47,614 bases of DNA from Thermoplasmata archaeon (GTDB lineage: Archaea > Thermoplasmatota > Thermoplasmata > Thermoplasmatales > Thermoplasmataceae), in the NCBI GenBank assembly GCA_021846695.1, contig JAJZWN010000005.1:1-47614 (forward strand), given 5' to 3'. Every line of letters begins with the position of its first letter. Within the stretch, counting starts at the first letter, position 1. A program made the position numbers and the translations under genes. Under the pieces are notes generated by a model, which was not told where the DNA came from, searched no databases, and was given only the letters and a program-made list of their open reading frames with translations. Of this stretch, positions 34,711 through 43,459 are shown in pieces.

Positions 34711-35808
34711 TTACAGATTTAAGATATAATCCTGGTATTTTCTAAGAAGCCCTGCATCTATGGATGGCCGTATCTGTGAAATGACTTCCAGCAAATCATC
34801 TGTGGACACATCAATTTTATTGCCTGTTTTTATTACTTCCATAAATACATTCTGTACAGCTTTCTTGCATATAAATTCTATATCAGCTCCAGAATACCTC
34901 TCTGTTTTATTTGCAAGTTCATCATAATCAATATGGTCTATGTGCTTAACCTCTGAAAGCTTCAACTGGAAAATTTTCTTTCTTGATTCATAGTCCGGTG
35001 GTGGAATATATATCTTTACATCAAATCTTCCTGGCCTCATAATTGCCTCATCGATTCCCCAGGGATTATTCGTTGCGGCTATGATAAATACGTTTCTGTC
35101 TTTCTGGGATGTTAACCCGCCAACTTCGGTGAGAAGCTGTGAAACACCTCTCCTGGCAGCATCAGATTCTGAGCCTGACCTCTTTGGCACCAGCGTATCG
35201 ATCTCATCAAAAAATAATATGGATGGTGATAATAGATAGGCAGCACGGAAAAGGAGGGAAATATTTTTCTCAAACTGGCCGAACCACTGGCTGTAAAGTG
35301 TTGATGGATTTACATTTATAAAATTGGCTTTTACTTCATTCGCAATAGCCTTAACGATGAAGGTTTTTCCGGTGCCTGGTGGGCCATAAAGAAGCATGCC
35401 GCCGCTGAATTCAATATTATATTCCTGTGATAGCTCTTTATACCGCATAGGGTATATTATCTTTGACATAATCTCTGTTTTTACATTTTCTAATCCAGCA
35501 ACATCCTGAAATGTAACTTTTGGAATCTCAGGTGGCTCTATATTCAATGTCCCAAGTATCTTTTTCCCCTCAGAAATCCTGTCCTCCTCAACAGCTTCTC
35601 CACCTATGGATTCATATATTTTTTTAAGGTTGGCTGCCTGCTCCAGCCTTTTCTGTTTTATTTTTCCCGTTGACCTGGAAGCTATTTCCAGAACCTCCTT
35701 ATATGCTGCCTTATAAGTTTTGGCTGCTTCATTTTTATTCCCTGAGGATTCCTCCTCAATTGCTTTTCTAATCAGAAGGCTTACATGGTCAATTTTTGTT
35801 TCAGTCAT
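34711..35808 (-). CDS. cdvC: Vps4/CdvC-like AAA ATPase with MIT domain
   Basis: A 365-aa ATPase that would remodel or disassemble ESCRT-III/CdvB polymers. An N-terminal MIT-like three-helix domain (about 1-70, HVSLLIRKAIEEESSGNKNEAAKTYKAAYKEVL) precedes the AAA core. The core shows Walker A GPPGTGKT (142-149), a pore loop SQWFGQFEKN (about 173-182), Walker B LFFDEID (198-204), sensor 1 AATNNPW and arginine-finger region RPGRFD (258-263). A Vps4-type C-terminal helix ends IRPSIDAGLLRKYQDY. ATG 35808 overlaps the preceding gene by 8 nt, so translation is coupled. Distal AAA homologs (proteasome/Cdc48) lack this MIT layout. Confidence 0.87.
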   Translation of the reverse strand: MTETKIDHVSLLIRKAIEEESSGNKNEAAKTYKAAYKEVLEIASRSTGKIKQKRLEQAANLKKIYESIGGEAVEEDRISEGKKILGTLNIEPPEIPKVTFQDVAGLENVKTEIMSKIIYPMRYKELSQEYNIEFSGGMLLYGPPGTGKTFIVKAIANEVKANFINVNPSTLYSQWFGQFEKNISLLFRAAYLLSPSILFFDEIDTLVPKRSGSESDAARRGVSQLLTEVGGLTSQKDRNVFIIAATNNPWGIDEAIMRPGRFDVKIYIPPPDYESRKKIFQLKLSEVKHIDHIDYDELANKTERYSGADIEFICKKAVQNVFMEVIKTGNKIDVSTDDLLEVISQIRPSIDAGLLRKYQDYILNL

Positions 35809-36253
35809 AGTACTGCTCCGTGTCATCAACATTTACCGATGTCTGGCTGTATAGTTTTGTATGTTTCCACCCGCATGAAATAAAATCAAGCTTTAACTTA
35901 ACAATGTAATCATTGGGAAATATGGCATAAGAAGTCAACTTTATGGCTATCTGTTTTGGGAAAAAAAGGTAATCCTTGGCTTCTTCACCCTGTCCACTAT
36001 AAAATATCATCTTTACCCGACTTCCAATAATCTGGGTGTAATCCTTTGGCCCTGTACGTATCTGGGGGTTCAGGCTCTCATTCTCATCAATAAATTTCTT
36101 AATCTGTTCAATGGTTCCATTCAGTAAACAGCCCACCTTAATTGTATACATTTCAAGAACCTTTTTAGGGACATTAATGTAAACTTTCGAAGCAAGTTCA
36201 TTTTCCATTTCATGATCCGATAACCGGATTAATGTCCGCACGATAAGGCTCAT
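35801..36253 (-). CDS. Unrecognised 150-aa protein coupled to the Vps4/CdvC gene
   Basis: I do not recognise this protein. From ATG 36253 (MSLIVRTLIRLSDHEMENE) it is soluble and looks beta-rich. An early segment (SKVYINVPKKVLEMYTIKVGCLLNGTI) faintly recalls swapped-hairpin AbrB-like folds, and the C-terminal half alternates strands (IGSRVKMIFYSGQ; IVKLKLDFISCGW). It is not CdvA-like by any motif I can see. AAGGAG lies four bases upstream (36258-36263), setting the start; an ATG-like frame to 36280 is rejected. Its stop overlaps the cdvC start by 8 nt, so it is probably made in step with the ATPase. Confidence 0.75.
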   Translation of the reverse strand: MSLIVRTLIRLSDHEMENELASKVYINVPKKVLEMYTIKVGCLLNGTIEQIKKFIDENESLNPQIRTGPKDYTQIIGSRVKMIFYSGQGEEAKDYLFFPKQIAIKLTSYAIFPNDYIVKLKLDFISCGWKHTKLYSQTSVNVDDTEQYYD

Positions 36254-36257
36254 AATT

Positions 36258-36263
36258 CTCCTT
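36258..36263 (-). promoter_or_regulatory. Shine-Dalgarno of the 150-aa gene
   Basis: AAGGAG on the minus strand, four bases before ATG 36253; one of the few strong ribosome binding sites in the window. Confidence 0.65.
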
Positions 36264-36398
36264 AAATATAATAATATCACATTATTTAACTTTATTTGTG
36301 TATTGTTTTATATTATCAGGTAGTTATCAATAGGTGAAGTACAATCTGAGTAATAACCGATAAGCTTTAATTCCCCAATCAATTACGTTAAATATATC

Positions 36399-37292
36399 AT
36401 GGAATCATATGAAGTAAAGGAAATGCCAATCTCCTATAGCAGGGAAATAAAATTATCATTCTGTGCAGTAGCGGATGAAATTTCAGACCAGGTGAAAAAA
36501 TCACTTGAAAGCATAATAAATGTGGCTGAGGAGATAGGATACCCTTATGAACTTGTGATAACTACCCACATTCCTGTAGATGTTAAATCAGATAAAATTA
36601 AATTTATCAATGAAGCATTTACCACACCGGGTGCCGGGAAACAGCTGGCATATATTCATAGCAATGGAAACTACCTTATAATATTTAACCCATATAATAT
36701 ATACAGCCCTGAAACATCGGACGTTGTTCACAGTTTTCTTGAAAAAAGGGAAAAAAGGGCGTTAATATATAATTTAATCGTAATTTCACGTGATCTACTG
36801 GATAAAACCGGGGGATGGAGAGATCTACGGGAGTATGAGGATATAGACCTTCTAGCCAGAATTGCAGCAGAAGGTGGTATTGTGGCATTCCCGGCAGAGC
36901 GGTATGATTCTTTATTGTACAGGGTTCCAGATAAAGAATCGTTTATAGATAGATTCTTAAATTTCCGCGACGCCATAATCTCATGCAATTTTGGTTTGAA
37001 AGATATAAAAATATTCCATATCGAGCCATTTTATGTATCGTTCATATCCTTGCTGTTGAGCAAATTATCAAGAACGAAACCTTACAAATTCAAGGAAAAT
37101 AATCGTATAATAGTTATGGAAGGCATAATGGAATCGTTGATTTTGAAGGATTTTGAAAATTATTTCATTCCTGTAACTATTCCAAAACTACACATCAGCT
37201 CTACCGAGCTTAATTATATGGAAAAAAGGAGTTACCTGTGGAACAAAGTTAATAAAAGCATTATGGAAATAATACAGGTCAGTGATAATTAA
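36399..37292 (+). CDS. Family 2-like glycosyltransferase (GT-A fold)
   Basis: A 297-aa protein with GT2-like features. The N-terminal Rossmann-like half includes LSFCAVADEISDQVKKSLESIINVAEEIGYPYELVITT and GAGKQLAYIHSNGNYLIIFN, where the usual DxD is replaced by an N-x-Y form. The acceptor-side segment is DKTGGWRDLREYEDIDLLARIAAEGG (the ED acceptor motif, about residues 132-160). No transmembrane domain is evident. The likely role is sugar transfer to a surface or lipid-linked glycan. It diverges from the 150-aa/cdvC operon. Confidence 0.75.
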   Translation: MESYEVKEMPISYSREIKLSFCAVADEISDQVKKSLESIINVAEEIGYPYELVITTHIPVDVKSDKIKFINEAFTTPGAGKQLAYIHSNGNYLIIFNPYNIYSPETSDVVHSFLEKREKRALIYNLIVISRDLLDKTGGWRDLREYEDIDLLARIAAEGGIVAFPAERYDSLLYRVPDKESFIDRFLNFRDAIISCNFGLKDIKIFHIEPFYVSFISLLLSKLSRTKPYKFKENNRIIVMEGIMESLILKDFENYFIPVTIPKLHISSTELNYMEKRSYLWNKVNKSIMEIIQVSDN

Positions 37293-37300
37293 TTTTCCAG

Positions 37301-37315
37301 CTGCTAACTTAGCAG
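37301..37315 (+). terminator. Stem-loop after the glycosyltransferase gene
   Basis: CTGCT/AGCAG stem with loop AACTT, nine bases after the stop and followed by T-rich sequence. A possible terminator; archaeal termination relies mainly on T-runs, so the hairpin may be incidental. Confidence 0.4.
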
Positions 37316-37419
37316 AGCTGTCTTTTATGCATTTTTAAATCAATAAATTTTATAAAACTTCTATCTGTTCGAACTAAACACTCCAGATAAGGATAAATAT
37401 CAAATATAGTTACCTGGAC

Positions 37420-37917
37420 ATGGATACAGGCATCATTTATAGAAAAGCCAGTTTAGATGACGTACCTTATATAGCAGATATCTGGAATCAGGGAATAGAT
37501 TCAGGGAATGCGACCTTTGAAATAAAGAAAAGAGACCCGGTGTGGACATCTGACTGGCTTGTCAAACGTGACCCGAGGTATGTGGTGCTGGTTGCCGGTA
37601 ACAGGAATAACATTCTCGGCTGGCTTTCCCTGAACCCATTTTCCAGCAGGGAGGCATATAGATTTGTTGCCGATATTTCTATTTATGTAGAAAACAGCTA
37701 TCATGGTAGGGGAATCGGTTCTGGCCTTCTTGACCACGGCATAATAGAAGCAAAAATAAACGGATTCCATAAACTGGTTTTAACCATGCTCCGTGACAAT
37801 GAAATTGCCAGGAAACTTTATATTTCCAGAGGTTTCAGCACAGTTGGAATCATGCATGAACAGGGCATTTTAAATAATAAATGGATTGACACCGAAATTA
37901 TGGAAAAAATATTATAA
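37420..37917 (+). CDS. GNAT acyltransferase, phosphinothricin-acetyltransferase-like
   Basis: A 165-aa GNAT of the PAT/MddA type, a group that N-acylates amino acids and analogues. The N-terminus IIYRKASLDDVPYIADIWNQGI and ATFEI (about 31-35) fit the subfamily, as does VADISIYVENSYHGRGIGSGLL with the acyl-CoA loop GRGIG (about 96-100), then NEIARKLYISRGFSTVG. It converges on the M20 hydrolase and racemase genes, with only 12 bp between stops. In Geobacillus a GNAT succinyltransferase works with such a racemase and hydrolase. Acetyl- versus succinyl-donor use cannot be told here. Confidence 0.85.
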   Translation: MDTGIIYRKASLDDVPYIADIWNQGIDSGNATFEIKKRDPVWTSDWLVKRDPRYVVLVAGNRNNILGWLSLNPFSSREAYRFVADISIYVENSYHGRGIGSGLLDHGIIEAKINGFHKLVLTMLRDNEIARKLYISRGFSTVGIMHEQGILNNKWIDTEIMEKIL

Positions 37918-37929
37918 ATTATTATAGAG

Positions 37930-39060
37930 TTAAGGCCAATTAATATCTTTCAAAGCCAGATATAACAGGGCCGTCCTCTCTGGAATTTTATCAACAACTA
38001 TGTACTCATTTTCAGAGTGGGCTCCAGCACCTACAGCTCCAAGCCCATCTATAACCGGGCAGTAATATGAACAGAAATTTCCATCACTTCCTCCGGCAAC
38101 AGAAGCTTCATCCAGATCTAGCCCGAGGTTTTCACCAATTTCCCTGACCTTCAGGAAAAGCTCTTTTGAATCTTCACTTTTTACAAGAGGAGGCCTCAAT
38201 TTGTATTCCAGTTCCTTTCTGGAACCGTGGAATCTGAGAGGAGTATTTTCCAATGCTTCTATAATCCTTTCTGATTCTTCCGGCAGTTTGTATCTTATAT
38301 CCATTATCCCTTCACAGTAATCCGGTATCACATTGGATCTGGTACCTCCATTTATAACATCTAAATTTATGGAAGTACCTTTCTGTTTTTCGTTTAATTT
38401 CTCTATAACCGGTATCATATAAGCCATCTCATATATTGCATTTATGCCTTTTTCCGGTTCAAGGCCGGCATGTGATGCTTTTCCATAAATCTTTAGGGTT
38501 ATTGTACCAACTCCACTTCTCTCTGTCTTCAGGGCTCCATCAAGGGATGGTTCCATTACAAAGGTGAAAATTGATTTTTTTGCCTCACTGATAATAAGGT
38601 CCTTAGAGGAGCCTGATTCTATTTCTTCATCTGAGGTGATTAGAAGAACAATGCTGTATTTTAACTCCTTATTTTTCACAAGTGCTTTAAGGGCATACAC
38701 CGTCTGTACCAGCCCTGTTTTCATATCAAATATCCCCGGCCCATAGCCCTTTCCATTCTCAACTTTAAATGGCCTTGATTTAATAGTACCTTCAGGAAAA
38801 ACAGTGTCATAATGGCATAGTAGAAGTATCTGGTTATCTGATTTACCCTTTATGGCCAGGCGCAAATCATTTCCCGCACTCTCTGATTTAATAATTTCCG
38901 GGGCAATTCCCAGATTCTCTTTCAGATAACCTGCCATATACCCTGCAAATTTATCCAGAAGCACTTTGTCTGTTGAAGGAGTTTCCATCTCTACTAATGA
39001 TTTTAAATCTGATAGCATTGAATCCTGCTGGCTTTTGAAATACTGGAATACATTATTCAT
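37930..39060 (-). CDS. M20-family metallo-aminoacylase/carboxypeptidase
   Basis: A 376-aa dizinc hydrolase of the M20 (carboxypeptidase G2-like) group. Metal and catalytic residues: H83-x-D85 (CHYDTVFPEG), D112 (GIFDMKTG), E145-E146 (SDEEIESGS), E170 (MEPS) and a C-terminal H in GAHSENEYI. The lid/dimer domain has KASHAGLEPEKG (H197). M20 enzymes remove N-acyl groups or cleave C-terminal residues. The start overlaps the racemase stop by 4 nt (ATGA), which ties its job to N-acylamino acids, probably as a desuccinylase or deacylase. Confidence 0.9.
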   Translation of the reverse strand: MNNVFQYFKSQQDSMLSDLKSLVEMETPSTDKVLLDKFAGYMAGYLKENLGIAPEIIKSESAGNDLRLAIKGKSDNQILLLCHYDTVFPEGTIKSRPFKVENGKGYGPGIFDMKTGLVQTVYALKALVKNKELKYSIVLLITSDEEIESGSSKDLIISEAKKSIFTFVMEPSLDGALKTERSGVGTITLKIYGKASHAGLEPEKGINAIYEMAYMIPVIEKLNEKQKGTSINLDVINGGTRSNVIPDYCEGIMDIRYKLPEESERIIEALENTPLRFHGSRKELEYKLRPPLVKSEDSKELFLKVREIGENLGLDLDEASVAGGSDGNFCSYYCPVIDGLGAVGAGAHSENEYIVVDKIPERTALLYLALKDINWP

Positions 39061-40142
39061 GCTATTATCCCCTCTTCAACGGTATATTTTTTTAGATACT
39101 CTTCACTGATTTCAACACCGATGCCTGTACCCTTATTAGGCTTAATTGTGCCATTTTCCATTGTGAATGGATTCTTAACTATGTCATTTTTAAAGTATTT
39201 GTCATTGGGCGATGTGTCTCCAGGATAATTAATATCAGAAAGAGATGCCATGGAAACATTAAAGGACCTTCCGATTCCAGTTTCTAACATTCCTCCAATC
39301 CATACATGGCCCTTGAATTCCTTCACTATTCCCATAACTTTTAAGGAATTTCCGATTCCGCCTAGCCTTCCCTCTTTTATGTTTATAACCTTACACGCAC
39401 CCATTTCAAATGCTTTCTGTGCCTTCTCCGGTGAAGTAATAGATTCATCCAGGCATAATGGCGTGGATAATTCCTTTGCAAGCCTTGAATGGTATATTAT
39501 ATCATCATGGTACAGGGGCTGCTCCAGATATACAAGATTGTATCTGTCTATTTTTTTAATCAAATCAAAATCCTTCTCGGTATAATCGCTGTTGGCGTCT
39601 GCACTTAAAACTATATCCGGAAAATTGTCCCTTACAGCACTTAGTATACCTATTTCCTTTCCCTTCATTATTTTGACTTTAATTCTTTTATATCCACGGT
39701 CAAGGGCTTCCTGTATCTTCTTTAATGTAACGTTTATATCATCCATTCCAAGTGATATTCCAACGTTTGCATATCCCCTGCTGTGCCCTATGTAATCTAC
39801 CAGGGATTTTTTATTTGCTTTTGCATAATAATCATAGAGAAGCATTTCCATGGAAGCTTTTGCCATATTATTGCCTTTTATAAATTTTACCTGTTCATTG
39901 AATTCATCCGGCTCTGGAAGGCCTTTTACTACTGGTGCAAGATACTGTTTTACAATATGGAATACTGTATAATTATCTTCTGAGCCATAAAAAGGATTTT
40001 CGTCGGTAACACTTTCAGAATAAGCAGTTATTCCATTATGTTCAAGCTTGAAAACATAAACATCCTTGTTTATATCAGTTCCGAAGCTGGTTGTGAATGG
40101 GCTTATCAGTGGCATTTTTAGCTTGTGGTAAGTTATTTTCAT
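39057..40142 (-). CDS. N-succinylamino acid racemase / o-succinylbenzoate synthase family enzyme
   Basis: A 361-aa enolase-superfamily protein of the MLE subgroup. The catalytic lysines are K155-x-K157 (RIKVKI) and K256 (NIKEGRLGG). Metal ligands are D182 (SADANSDY), E207 (LEQPL) and D232 (CLDESI). GGMLETGIGR near 283-292 and YPGDTS match the NSAR/OSBS family closely. NSAR racemises N-acylamino acids and OSBS makes a menaquinone precursor; many family members do both. The coupled M20 hydrolase and nearby GNAT argue for NSAR, with no men genes in sight. Confidence 0.88.
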   Translation of the reverse strand: MKITYHKLKMPLISPFTTSFGTDINKDVYVFKLEHNGITAYSESVTDENPFYGSEDNYTVFHIVKQYLAPVVKGLPEPDEFNEQVKFIKGNNMAKASMEMLLYDYYAKANKKSLVDYIGHSRGYANVGISLGMDDINVTLKKIQEALDRGYKRIKVKIMKGKEIGILSAVRDNFPDIVLSADANSDYTEKDFDLIKKIDRYNLVYLEQPLYHDDIIYHSRLAKELSTPLCLDESITSPEKAQKAFEMGACKVINIKEGRLGGIGNSLKVMGIVKEFKGHVWIGGMLETGIGRSFNVSMASLSDINYPGDTSPNDKYFKNDIVKNPFTMENGTIKPNKGTGIGVEISEEYLKKYTVEEGIIA

Positions 40143-40254
40143 AAAAATATAATACGTCTGGTTATAAATCTATTCCTATTTTCCCGTTTAACCATTCAGA
40201 TATTATTTCTGGCTGCTGATAAACTCTTTATATATTATTATTATCAATTTTAGC

Positions 40255-42078
40255 ATGGGTACATACAGAGGGCTTTACGATCTGCGTGATGCATACAGAT
40301 CGGATTATTTAAAGATTGAAAATCACGGCTTTATTGCAAATAACCGCACTGCAGCACTTGTCGGGATAGATGGAACTATTGACTGGGCATGTTTGCCTAA
40401 CTTTAATTCAAATCCTGTCTTTGATTCTATTCTTGATGCCAGAAATGGTGGTTATTTCAAGACCAGCCCTGTAATGGAAAGCAATGTCAACCAGTATTAC
40501 GAAGAATCAACCAATATACTTATAACAGAGTTTGTAAATAACAATCAGGTAATTTTAAGGCTCACAGATTTTCTTCCAACATCATCATATAGCACAATAA
40601 CGTTTCCGGAGATACACCGGCTAATTGAGGCCCCATATTCTGATGTTGAAGTATCAATAGATATAAAATCGCATTTTAACTTTGGCTCAGGGAAAACAAA
40701 AATAACCAGGGATAGAAATGGTTATATTTTCTCATGTACAGATGACACACTTGGAATTTCCACAAATCTTAAATTGAAAAAGGGAAATGGAAATGTATAC
40801 AGCAGGATAAAACTGGAAAAAGGTTCACATGAATGGATTGTTGTATTAAGCGGAGTAAGGCAAATTGGCAATGTAAGGCAATATGAATCATATACACGGC
40901 TGGAAGAAACAAGAAATTACTGGAGTGCATGGGCAGGAAAAATAAACTATAGTGGATTATATTACGATCATGTAATACGATCTGCACTTACATTGAGAGG
41001 GCTATTTTATGACCCTACAGGAATGATGGTTGCAGCACCAACAACAAGCCTCCCTGAAATTATTGGTGGAGAACGAAACTGGGACTACAGGTATACCTGG
41101 ATAAGGGATACTGCATATGTTGTAGAGGCACTTTCACTTATAGGGTTAAAGGACGTAGCTACAAAATTTCTCTATGATATCATGTCCATAGTTCAAAAGG
41201 ATAAGAAGGTCAAAACTATATATCCGGTAAATGGGGATTCAAAACTGGAAGAGAAAATAGTAAATTTATCCGGGTATATGGATTCAATTCCTGTAAGGAT
41301 AGGAAACGAAGCATCGGAGCAGTTGCAGATAGACCAGTACGGCTCCATAGTGAATGCTGTATTCAGGTTCCATGAGGCAGGTGGGCTTGTTACCACTTAC
41401 CTGTGGGATTTTCTCATCGAAATACTGGATACACTGAAAGATATCTGGAAGCTGCCTGATTCCAGCATCTGGGAATTCAGGTCAGAACCAAAGCATTACC
41501 TGTATTCAAAATTAATATCATGGAGTGCATTTAACCGGGCAATAAAAATGGGCAGGGAACTGGGCTATAGTGCCCCATATAGAACATGGCATAAAATAAG
41601 GGAAGAGATAAAGAATGAAATAATGGAAAAGGGGTATAACCCGGATGTAAAAGCATTTACCCAGTATTACGGGAGTGACCAGATGGATGCATCGGTATTG
41701 AGAATGCCATTGACAGGCATTATTAGTGCCAAAGATCCGCGTTTTGTCTCCACTCTTGCCAGGGTTGAAGCGGAACTGAAAAATCCATGTGGAATGTTTA
41801 TTAGATATCACAGCGATGATGGACTGAAAGGCCATGACAATGCATTTCTTTTACTGTCTTTCTGGTATGTTGAGGATTTGATATTATCAGGGCGTATTAT
41901 GGAAGCAAAGGAAACATTTGAAAATATACTTGACCACTCTAACCACCTGATGCTTTTTTCTGAGGAAATTAATTTTAATGATTGCAGGGAGATGCTTGGC
42001 AATTTCCCGCAGGCAATTACCCATCTTGGGGTTATAAGGGCAGCAATAAAACTTGATGAAGCATTAAGGGGCAAATAG
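40255..42078 (+). CDS. Glycoside hydrolase family 15, probable trehalase
   Basis: A 607-aa GH15 enzyme. An N-terminal beta-sandwich (about 1-235, with NHGFIANNRTAALVGIDGTIDWACLPNFNS) precedes an (alpha/alpha)6 barrel. Family signatures are TTSLPEIIGGERNWDYRYTWIRD (about 262-285), the catalytic-acid region SSIWEFRSEPKHYLYSKLISW (about 402-422) and the C-terminal SEEINFNDCREMLGNFPQAITHLG with the base region. There is no signal peptide, so it acts in the cytosol. GH15 proteins of Thermoplasma were shown to be trehalases; the adjacent otsA/otsB point the same way. Glucoamylase is the alternative. Confidence 0.9.
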   Translation: MGTYRGLYDLRDAYRSDYLKIENHGFIANNRTAALVGIDGTIDWACLPNFNSNPVFDSILDARNGGYFKTSPVMESNVNQYYEESTNILITEFVNNNQVILRLTDFLPTSSYSTITFPEIHRLIEAPYSDVEVSIDIKSHFNFGSGKTKITRDRNGYIFSCTDDTLGISTNLKLKKGNGNVYSRIKLEKGSHEWIVVLSGVRQIGNVRQYESYTRLEETRNYWSAWAGKINYSGLYYDHVIRSALTLRGLFYDPTGMMVAAPTTSLPEIIGGERNWDYRYTWIRDTAYVVEALSLIGLKDVATKFLYDIMSIVQKDKKVKTIYPVNGDSKLEEKIVNLSGYMDSIPVRIGNEASEQLQIDQYGSIVNAVFRFHEAGGLVTTYLWDFLIEILDTLKDIWKLPDSSIWEFRSEPKHYLYSKLISWSAFNRAIKMGRELGYSAPYRTWHKIREEIKNEIMEKGYNPDVKAFTQYYGSDQMDASVLRMPLTGIISAKDPRFVSTLARVEAELKNPCGMFIRYHSDDGLKGHDNAFLLLSFWYVEDLILSGRIMEAKETFENILDHSNHLMLFSEEINFNDCREMLGNFPQAITHLGVIRAAIKLDEALRGK

Positions 42079-42106
42079 ATATATTTAATAATGTTTTAAT
42101 CAGGTA

Positions 42107-43459
42107 ATGTATTATAAGAGTATGAAGAAGATACTTGTGGTTACCAGCCGTGCACCATTTTCATACCGGTATGCTCCGGGAGGTGATGTCAGGATATATA
42201 ATGTAGGTGGAGTTGCCACAGCCCTCAGCACAATGCTTAAGGGAACCGGAGGCACTTGGGTATGCTGGGGCGATGGAAAGAATGACATGGCACACCAGGA
42301 GGAAACTACAGATGGGTATAAGATAGCAAGGGTATTCCTAAACAAAACTGAAAAATTCGGGTTTTACAATAGCTATTCCAACAGGGTTTTATGGCCATTA
42401 TTCCACTATTTTAGAAACAATATACATTTTGACTCCACAGCTTTTAAGTATTATTATATTGCAAATGAAAAATTTGCAAAAAAAATAAAGGAAAATATAA
42501 CGCCGGATACAATAATATGGGTGCATGACTACCAGCTTATGATGATCCCGTCAATATTGAGAACTATGGACATATCCAATTATATAATATTCTCATGGCA
42601 CATCCCATGGATATCTCCTGAATTTTTCAGCATACTCCCCGAAGCAAAATTTCTCGCACAGAGCATTTCAAAATCTAATCTGGTAACATTTCATACCAGG
42701 CTGTATGAGAAGAATTTTTTCAATACTCTGGAGTACCATGAAATAAAAGTTAAAAATAGATTAAAAACTCTTGCAATTCCCCTGGGGATCGATAAAAATT
42801 TTTTTCACCTGTCTAAAACCATGGCAATTAAACCAAAAAAAGAAAAAGCATCAATTATATTTTCAATAGACCGCCTTGATTATACAAAAGGGCTTCTACA
42901 GAGGGTAAAGGCTATTGAGAAGATTCTCAGTTACAGAAAGGACCTTATAGGGAAATTAGTATATTTAATGAACGTTACACCAAGCCGTACAGGCATTCCA
43001 GAATATGATGAAATTAAAGAGCAACTGGAGATGGAAGTGGGAAGGGTAAACGGTCTTTACAGTACAACTTCATGGGTGCCTATAATTTACATATACAGGA
43101 AAATATCACAGAAATATCTGGTTTCATTATATGCACGAAGTGACATAGCATTGATTACCCCATTAATGGATGGTTTAAACCTTGTTTCCAAAGAGTTTGT
43201 AGCAACTACGGATAAGGGTGTGCTTATACTATCAAAATTCGCCGGGGCTGCGGAATATATGGACGGAGCGTTGATAGTAAACCCTAATAATATAAATGAA
43301 CTGGCAAGTGCCATAGTAAGGGCAATGGAAATGGATGGAGAGGAAAAAATGTCACGGCTCAAAAGGATGAAAAAGGATGTATATGTAAAGAACAGTAACT
43401 GGTGGTATAAGAGGATATTAACAACAGCAGAAAGGCAATGGCATGTATCAGGAGAATAA
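42107..43459 (+). CDS. otsA: Trehalose-6-phosphate synthase (GT20)
   Basis: A 450-aa GT-B glycosyltransferase making trehalose-6-phosphate from a nucleotide-glucose and glucose-6-phosphate. Signatures: GGVATALSTMLKGTGGTWVCWG (N-terminal glycine-rich loop), VHDYQLMMIPSILR, WHIPWISPEFF, IDRLDYTKGLLQRVKAIE and LMDGLNLVSKEFVA, the donor-binding end. The start is ATG 42107 or ATG 42122 (MKKILVVTSRAP); a TATA-like element near 42079-42089 fits the former slightly better. It follows GH15 by 28 nt and overlaps otsB by 17 nt. Confidence 0.94.
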   Translation: MYYKSMKKILVVTSRAPFSYRYAPGGDVRIYNVGGVATALSTMLKGTGGTWVCWGDGKNDMAHQEETTDGYKIARVFLNKTEKFGFYNSYSNRVLWPLFHYFRNNIHFDSTAFKYYYIANEKFAKKIKENITPDTIIWVHDYQLMMIPSILRTMDISNYIIFSWHIPWISPEFFSILPEAKFLAQSISKSNLVTFHTRLYEKNFFNTLEYHEIKVKNRLKTLAIPLGIDKNFFHLSKTMAIKPKKEKASIIFSIDRLDYTKGLLQRVKAIEKILSYRKDLIGKLVYLMNVTPSRTGIPEYDEIKEQLEMEVGRVNGLYSTTSWVPIIYIYRKISQKYLVSLYARSDIALITPLMDGLNLVSKEFVATTDKGVLILSKFAGAAEYMDGALIVNPNNINELASAIVRAMEMDGEEKMSRLKRMKKDVYVKNSNWWYKRILTTAERQWHVSGE

